Below are positions 59,547-64,000 of a DNA stretch of 64,000 nucleotides, piece after piece. This DNA comes from Desulfovibrio sp. (GTDB lineage: Bacteria > Desulfobacterota > Desulfovibrionia > Desulfovibrionales > Desulfovibrionaceae). How positions within the stretch are numbered: position 1 is the first letter of the stretch; each line of letters starts with the position of its first letter. The position numbers and the translations under genes were made by a program. The notes beneath the pieces are model-generated. The model was given only the letters and a program-made list of their open reading frames with translations. It searched no databases and was not told the origin of the DNA. The DNA is taken from the NCBI GenBank assembly GCA_031287575.1, contig JAITSV010000070.1:62001-126000 (forward strand), read 5' to 3'.

Positions 59547-60980
59547 TTAGCCGTGCGGCACGCCCACCACATCCAGCCAGTGCAGCACGCGCACGTTGGG
59601 AGGCGCGGTTGCGGCCAGTTGCAGGGTGCAGCCGCTGCATCCCGTCAGCACGGTGATGTTCGGTTGCGGTGCTGTGTTGGCCGTGGCTGCTGGTGCGTCC
59701 GGCGTGGACGCGGTGGCAGGTGCGGCGGAGGAAGCCGTGGAGGGCGAGGTGGACGCGGGAATGGACGCGGCGGCGCGTTCCGGCAGCAGCGCGTTCCAGC
59801 AGGCATCGGCCACGGTGCGTGAAAGGTCGGGCGCGGCCAGTTGCAGCACGCCGCCCATGCCGCAGCAGTTCACCCCGCCGGGGGCGCGCATGCGGCTGCC
59901 CAGCAGGGAGCGCAGCCACACGGCATCCGGGTCCGTGCCCTTGCGGTGGCAGGGCTGATGGTAGCGCACGGGCGCGGGGGCGTCTGCTTCGGGCTGGGCC
60001 GGGGCGTCGGCGGTGACGCGGAATGCGGCGTCCCCCCACAGGGTGGACAGGGGGCGCAGGGCGGCGGCCCAGGCCTTGCGCTCGCCGGCCTGCCAGTCGA
60101 GGTCGGCGTGGCCGGGGTATTCGGACAGGCCGTGATGGCAGGTGGCGCAAAAGGTGACCAGCAGCGGGCGCCCGGCGGCGCGCCAGGCATCAAGGTTGCG
60201 GGCGCGGGCCGCAGCGGCGGCATCGGGGATGCCGGCGTGCTCCAGGGTGGAGCCGCAGCAGGTGAAGGAGTCTTCATCGCCCTGCGCGGGCGCGGGGTGG
60301 CCCAGCCAGCGCAGCAGGGCGCGGGCCGTGTCCCTCCAGCGGGGGCGGATGCGCCGGGCGGTGCACCCGGCAAAGAGCATGGCCGGAGGGCGGGCGGCCT
60401 CGCCGCGGGTTGCGCTGCCCGCCGTATGGTTGCGCATTCCATCGGGGCCGTCGCCGTCGCGCAGGCTGTCGGAAGTCGCCCGGTCGGCAACAATCCACGG
60501 GGCGGGCGGCGGCGGGGGCAGCATGGCGGCGGCGGACCGCAGCATGTGCTGCACGCCTTCCGGCACCACCGCGCCCGGCACCACGCGGGTCATTTGGGCC
60601 AGCGCGGGCCACAGCAGGCGGCCGTGCTCTATCCACTGCTTCCACAGCCACTGCTGCCAGTTGGGGTGTTTGGCGCGCAGGGCGGCCAGCGCCTGCGGCA
60701 CCGACAGCCCTTGCGGACAGATGGCCGCGCAGCGCCCGCAGGACAGGCAGCGGTCGGCCAGTTCGCGCGCGGGCTTCAGGCCGAGGCGCCCCGGCTCGTC
60801 GCGCAGGGCGGCGAATACCAGATGCTTGGCGCGGGGCGAAAGCTCTTCCTGCCCGGTGGTCAGAAAGGCGGGGCACACGGCGGTGCACTGGCCGCACAGC
60901 AGGCAGGCGCGGGGCTGCCCGGCGGTGTCGCCCGCCGTGCCGCCGTTCGTCGTGGATTTGGAGGTGGTGTCCGTGTTCAT
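59547..60980 (-). CDS. Glycolate/lactate oxidase-type iron-sulfur subunit
   Basis: A 477-residue Fe-S protein with two 4Fe-4S motifs at the N-terminus (Cys26/29/32/36 and Cys78/81/84/88) and two CCG-type cysteine-rich domains (SFTCCGSTLEHAG; GVNCCGMGGVLQ). This is the GlcF / lactate-dehydrogenase electron-transfer layout. A Ser/Thr/Ala-rich linker (about 415-445) interrupts the last domain before the final Cys pair (TGCSGC). It starts 12 nt after the FAD subunit gene, so the pair forms one complex that probably passes electrons to the quinone pool. Confidence 0.92.
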   Translation of the reverse strand: MNTDTTSKSTTNGGTAGDTAGQPRACLLCGQCTAVCPAFLTTGQEELSPRAKHLVFAALRDEPGRLGLKPARELADRCLSCGRCAAICPQGLSVPQALAALRAKHPNWQQWLWKQWIEHGRLLWPALAQMTRVVPGAVVPEGVQHMLRSAAAMLPPPPPAPWIVADRATSDSLRDGDGPDGMRNHTAGSATRGEAARPPAMLFAGCTARRIRPRWRDTARALLRWLGHPAPAQGDEDSFTCCGSTLEHAGIPDAAAAARARNLDAWRAAGRPLLVTFCATCHHGLSEYPGHADLDWQAGERKAWAAALRPLSTLWGDAAFRVTADAPAQPEADAPAPVRYHQPCHRKGTDPDAVWLRSLLGSRMRAPGGVNCCGMGGVLQLAAPDLSRTVADACWNALLPERAAASIPASTSPSTASSAAPATASTPDAPAATANTAPQPNITVLTGCSGCTLQLAATAPPNVRVLHWLDVVGVPHG

Positions 60981-60992
60981 GGTGTGTTGCCC

Positions 60993-62603
60993 CTAGTAGG
61001 CCTTGTCCGGATTCATGATACCCAGCGGATCGAAGGCGTGCTTCACCTGGCGCATCAGTTCCGTTTCCAGGGGCGAAAGTTGCAGGTGCAGGAATTCCTT
61101 CTTGGCCATGCCCACGCCATGCTCGCCGGAAAGGGTGCCGTCCATGGAGCGGACAAGGCGCATCACTTCCACGGTGGCGGCGTCGGCGCGGGTGGTTTCC
61201 GAAGGGTCTGCCCCGTCGTACATGATGTTCACGTGGATGTTGCCGTCGCCCACGTGGCCGTAGGTGAGGATGGGCAGGTCGTGCGCCTCGGCGATGGTCC
61301 GGATGCCGGTCAGCGCGTCCAGCAGGCGACCGCGCGGCACGGCGATGTCCTCGCCGATCTTGTTGGGCCGGACCAGGTACGACGAAGGGCTGATGCCGCG
61401 CCGCATGGCCCACAGGGGTTCTTCCTCGTCGCGGCCCACGCCATGCGCGGACCATACCGGTGGTTCGTTGCCCGATGCGTTGCCCGATGCGTCACCGGAT
61501 GCGCCATCGTTGTTATGCAGGGCGTCGTGCATGCGGCGCACTTCCAGCGGCAGCGATTCGCGGCTGCCGTCCAGGCGGATCAGCAGCGCGCCGCGCACGC
61601 TGTCGGGCCACGGGGGCGTCTGGCGGCGGGCCACGCAGTCCAGCACTTCCGGGCTCAGGAATTCCAGCGCCACCGGCAGGATGCCCGCGCGGAAGATGCG
61701 CCGCACCCCGTGCATGGCCGCTTCCATGGAGCCGAACCCGGCCAGCAGGGTGGCCGTGGCCTGCGGCAGGGGCAGCAGCTTCAGCGCGATGCGGGTGACG
61801 ATGCCGAGGGTGCCTTCCGACCCCACGAACAGGCGCGTCAGGTCCAGCCCCACCACGTTCTTGTGGCAGCGGCCCCCGGTACGCAGCACCCTGCCGCCGG
61901 GCAGCACCGCCGTCAGCCCCAGCACGTATTCGCGGGTGACGCCGTATTTCAGGGCGCGCATGCCGCCCGCGCAGGTGGCCACGTTGCCGCCGATGGTGGA
62001 AATGTCGATGCTGGCCGGGTCCGGCGGGTAGAACAGGCCGCGCGCCTCCACGGCGCGTTGCAGGTCGGAGGTGACCACGCCCGGCTCCACCTCGGCCACG
62101 AAGTCGTCGTCCGCGATGTCGAGGATGCGGTTCATGTGCAGCAGGGACACCACGATGCCGGGCCGGGCCGGCACGCACGCGCCCACCTGGTTGGAGGCGC
62201 GGCCCCGCGCGTACACGGGCAGGTGCTCCGCCTGGGCCAGGCGCAGCAGTTCCACCACCTGCGCTTCGGTGGTGGGGCGCACCACGGCCAGCGGGGTGCC
62301 CATGCGGCGGCCCGCGTCGGTGGCGAAGATCAGGGTCTGTTCCGGCGTGAGCAGCAGCGCATCGCCGGGAAAGATGTCGCGCAGGGAACGTTCCTGCGTG
62401 GCGCTGAGATGGGGGGCTTGGGTGGACACGGGGCTATCCGGGCTGATGCGGTTGGGGATTGGCTGGGAGATGGCCGAGGGGAGGGATTGATTCAGAGCGT
62501 CAGTGCGCGTGCAAACCAGATTTTTTTGGCGCAGGCAGGACACTTCAGGGGGTGTTTCTGAATGAGGATTTTCGTTCGTTGGCAAGGAAAGCAAGCCTGC
62601 CAT
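60993..62603 (-). CDS. FAD-linked oxidase, glycolate/D-lactate dehydrogenase type
   Basis: A flavoprotein of up to 536 residues. The FAD-binding type 4 domain spans about 75-255 (PLAVVRPTTEAQVVELLRLA; ISTIGGNVATCAGG), and the C-terminal domain carries GHVGDGNIHVNIM and the SGEHGVGMAKKEFL signature. It oxidises glycolate or D-lactate; lactate is a main electron donor of these sulfate reducers. The start is uncertain. ATG 62603 lacks a ribosome site and lies inside an inverted repeat, and the first 60-65 residues look unlike the family, so a downstream GTG (near residue 64) is possible. Confidence 0.9.
   Translation of the reverse strand: MAGLLSLPTNENPHSETPPEVSCLRQKNLVCTRTDALNQSLPSAISQPIPNRISPDSPVSTQAPHLSATQERSLRDIFPGDALLLTPEQTLIFATDAGRRMGTPLAVVRPTTEAQVVELLRLAQAEHLPVYARGRASNQVGACVPARPGIVVSLLHMNRILDIADDDFVAEVEPGVVTSDLQRAVEARGLFYPPDPASIDISTIGGNVATCAGGMRALKYGVTREYVLGLTAVLPGGRVLRTGGRCHKNVVGLDLTRLFVGSEGTLGIVTRIALKLLPLPQATATLLAGFGSMEAAMHGVRRIFRAGILPVALEFLSPEVLDCVARRQTPPWPDSVRGALLIRLDGSRESLPLEVRRMHDALHNNDGASGDASGNASGNEPPVWSAHGVGRDEEEPLWAMRRGISPSSYLVRPNKIGEDIAVPRGRLLDALTGIRTIAEAHDLPILTYGHVGDGNIHVNIMYDGADPSETTRADAATVEVMRLVRSMDGTLSGEHGVGMAKKEFLHLQLSPLETELMRQVKHAFDPLGIMNPDKAY
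61468..61503 (-). repeat. 12-bp coding minisatellite in the FAD oxidase gene
   Basis: Two exact 12-bp units (TTGCCCGATGCG) and a third diverged one encode D/N-A-S-G tetrads in a surface insert of the FAD oxidase. Confidence 0.85.
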
Positions 62604-62691
62604 GAGGGAATATACTTTGTTCGTATTTGACCGAAATGGCAGGCGAAGCTTGACGCAGCCAACGGGCGAAAAGACAATTTGGAAACATCTC

Positions 62692-63153
62692 CTAGAACCG
62701 GGCCAGCTCGCGCTCGGTATCCCGGTCGGCGGCGCGCTTCTTCAGGTCCTCGCGCTGGTCGTGCAGCTTCTTGCCGCGACCCACGGCGATTTCCACCTTC
62801 ACCCGGCCCTTGCTGAAGTGCAGGTTCACCGGCACCACGGTCAGGCCCTTCTGGGCCACGCGCAAGGCCATGGTGTTGATCTGTTTGGCATGCAGCAGCA
62901 GCTTGCGGTCGCGGTCGGGGTCGTGCTGGGCGTAGCCCGCGTTGTCGTACGGGGCGATGTGCAGGCCCACCAGAAAGGCTTCGCCGTTGCGGAAATCCAC
63001 GTAGCTGTCGCGGAAGTTCACGTGCCCCGCGCGCAGGCTTTTGACCTCCGAGCCGGTCAGGACGAGGCCTGCCTCCATGAAATCGTCGAGTTCATAGAGA
63101 TGCCGGGCCTTCTTGTTTTGGGCGATGAGGGCGGGAGAGGGTTTCTTGCTCAT
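62692..63153 (-). CDS. smpB: SsrA-binding protein SmpB
   Basis: SmpB binds tmRNA and brings it to stalled ribosomes for trans-translation. The 153-residue protein has the OB-fold core (FMEAGLVLTGSEVKSLRAGH; VPVNLHFSKGRVKVEIAVGRG) and the basic C-terminal tail (KKLHDQREDLKKRAADRDTE). ATG 63153. It lies upstream of the FAD oxidase gene, 88 nt apart. A tmRNA gene (ssrA) was not recognised in the window. Confidence 0.97.
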   Translation of the reverse strand: MSKKPSPALIAQNKKARHLYELDDFMEAGLVLTGSEVKSLRAGHVNFRDSYVDFRNGEAFLVGLHIAPYDNAGYAQHDPDRDRKLLLHAKQINTMALRVAQKGLTVVPVNLHFSKGRVKVEIAVGRGKKLHDQREDLKKRAADRDTERELARF

Positions 63154-63329
63154 ATAGTTGGGGAATGTTCGTACGGTTGATGGCGCGCGTGTGGGGATAG
63201 GCCCCGGCGGGGCGGCGGCGGAGGGCCGGATGGCGGCGGCTGCGTGGTGAACCGAGTGCCGGGTGCCGGTGCCGCGCGGTTATGTGGCGCGCAAGGGGTT
63301 TCAAGACCAGAAATCGGCGGGAATGGCAA

Positions 63330-63356
63330 GGGTTGGGGGTGGGGGGGGGAGGGGGG
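63330..63356 (+). other. G-quadruplex-forming sequence
   Basis: Four G-runs (3, 5, 9 and 6 Gs) are separated by TT, T and A. It meets the common G3+ N1-7 pattern and lies about 180 nt upstream of smpB on the non-template side. Confidence 0.7.
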
Positions 63357-63396
63357 CTATGCTGAAGGGGGAGACAAGGCGAGGTCGTGCGCGGTT

Positions 63397-63551
63397 GGGC
63401 GCGGCTTCTACGAAGACAGTCCAGCCCTGTTGAACACGCCCGATTTCGTTATGTCTCCGGCGGGCAGGATGACGCGTAACCCCGCTGGGCGCGGCCTCTA
63501 CGAAGACTGTCCTGCCCTGCTGAACACGCCCGATTTCGTTATGTCTCCGAC
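63397..63551. repeat. 90-bp direct repeat, two copies
   Basis: Copies start at 63397 and 63487 (GGGCGCGG...). Shared blocks include CTACGAAGAC, GAACACGCCCGATTTCGTTA and TGTCTCCG. Copy 2 lacks the last part of the unit. Differences are scattered substitutions. Confidence 0.9.
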
Positions 63552-64000
63552 GGGCAAGGGGCCGCTGAGCGGCGGCCCCTTGCAACCCCGCGCTCCAGGG
63601 GGGCTTCGCCACCCCTGGACCCCCAGCGTTTCCTGCGCGGCGTCCCTTCGGTGGCAGCTTCCCTTCGGCGCCGGGGCGCCTTCGGGCGATCTGCCGCCGG
63701 TGACGCCAATGCGCGCAAGGCTCCCGCAGCCACTACCACGCGAGGGTGCCTTTACCCATGCCCCCGTTGCGACGCATGTGCCGCCGCCAAAGCCCGGCGT
63801 CACACGCTTCTACGCACATCACGTTGCCGTCTTCACTGGCGTTCACTCCAAGCGGCAGACCAAGCCCCATGGCGTGTTCATATCAACCAAGCACCGGCAC
63901 GCATTTTTTCTTGGTCACATACTGATGACTTCAAACCATTCAGTCCCCGCCTGGAGTTGCCCCTGCTAAACCGGGCACCCTGCGGTTGCTGATGCGCGGA

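Larger units (their letters stand above)
63154..64000. other. Apparently non-coding right end with repeats
   Basis: No gene is convincing. The stretch holds a G-quadruplex-like run (63330-63356), a 90-bp direct repeat (63397-63551), and GC hairpins near 63557-63625 (for example CCAGGGG/CCCCTGG). Frames are open across it because of GC bias and because the repeat period is a multiple of 3. Ribosome sites are lacking and the translations look like repeat DNA. Confidence 0.6.

Noticed and set aside
63244-63969. 241-codon frame at the right end
   Set aside because: It crosses the 90-bp repeat, whose period is a multiple of 3, and GC-rich hairpins. It has no ribosome site and resembles no protein family I know.
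63154-64000. tmRNA gene next to smpB
   Set aside because: No tRNA-like ends with CCA and no tag-coding frame were recognised.

Overview
This window comes from a high-GC chromosome. Its gene content and order fit a sulfate-reducing deltaproteobacterium of the Desulfovibrio / Nitratidesulfovibrio vulgaris group. Pointers are an F1 ATP synthase operon with paired b-type stalk genes and no a/c genes, two tandem Desulfovibrio-type outer-membrane porins, a glycolate/lactate-type FAD oxidase plus Fe-S partner, and the cluster secA - argJ - tRNA-Ser - motAB. The taxonomic call rests on my memory of gene order and protein style; no search was run.

Layout. 1-3.6 kb: cell-shape genes (mrdA/PBP2, cut at the left edge; rodA; a bactofilin). 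3.66-9.64 kb: the ATP synthase operon (b', b, delta, alpha, gamma, beta, epsilon), with a promoter in front and a terminator behind. 9.6-11.1 kb: two small unknown genes around a long intergenic stretch that holds a Fur-box-like promoter. 11.3-19.2 kb: dnaK with a heat-shock-type promoter, an LpoA-like lipoprotein, gatC, a 550-bp spacer carrying a structured tandem repeat, gatA and mnmA. 19.4-25.5 kb (minus strand): a regulatory block of EAL/HDOD protein, single-domain response regulator, phage-CII-like protein, and a histidine kinase / sigma-54 activator pair. 25.8-31.6 kb: uvrC (minus) and two paralogous porins (plus). 31.8-38 kb: CBS/ACT sensor, YitT membrane protein, an unknown protein, and a large GGDEF/TPR protein. 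38.1-44.8 kb (plus): a compact redox operon (nitroreductase, metallo-hydrolase, small unknown, FMN oxidoreductase, comF), then an SDR, a DUF4198 exported protein behind a NikR-like operator, a response regulator and a Tim44-like protein. 44.9-52.4 kb: bcp peroxiredoxin, AsmA, cobQ, an NlpC/P60-like exported protein, an unknown exported protein and a GlsB-type membrane protein. 52.5-63.2 kb (mostly minus): motAB, tRNA-Ser(GCU), argJ, secA, a glycolate-oxidase-like pair and smpB. 63.2-64 kb: apparently non-coding DNA with a 90-bp repeat.

Most genes are ordinary housekeeping or envelope functions. The least ordinary signals are non-genic or sub-genic. (1) The gatC-gatA spacer has a ~110-bp tandem repeat in which a stem carries a compensatory base-pair change. 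(2) Short in-frame arrays, almost all with a 9-bp unit, recur inside at least eight unrelated genes. (3) A Fur-box-like promoter is followed by a large stem-loop but no gene for over 230 nt. (4) A NikR-like inverted repeat overlaps the promoter of a DUF4198 gene. (5) A duplicated terminator serves both the tRNA-Ser and argJ units. (6) The right end carries a 90-bp direct repeat that looks like part of a dispersed element. I found no CRISPR array, insertion sequence or complete prophage.
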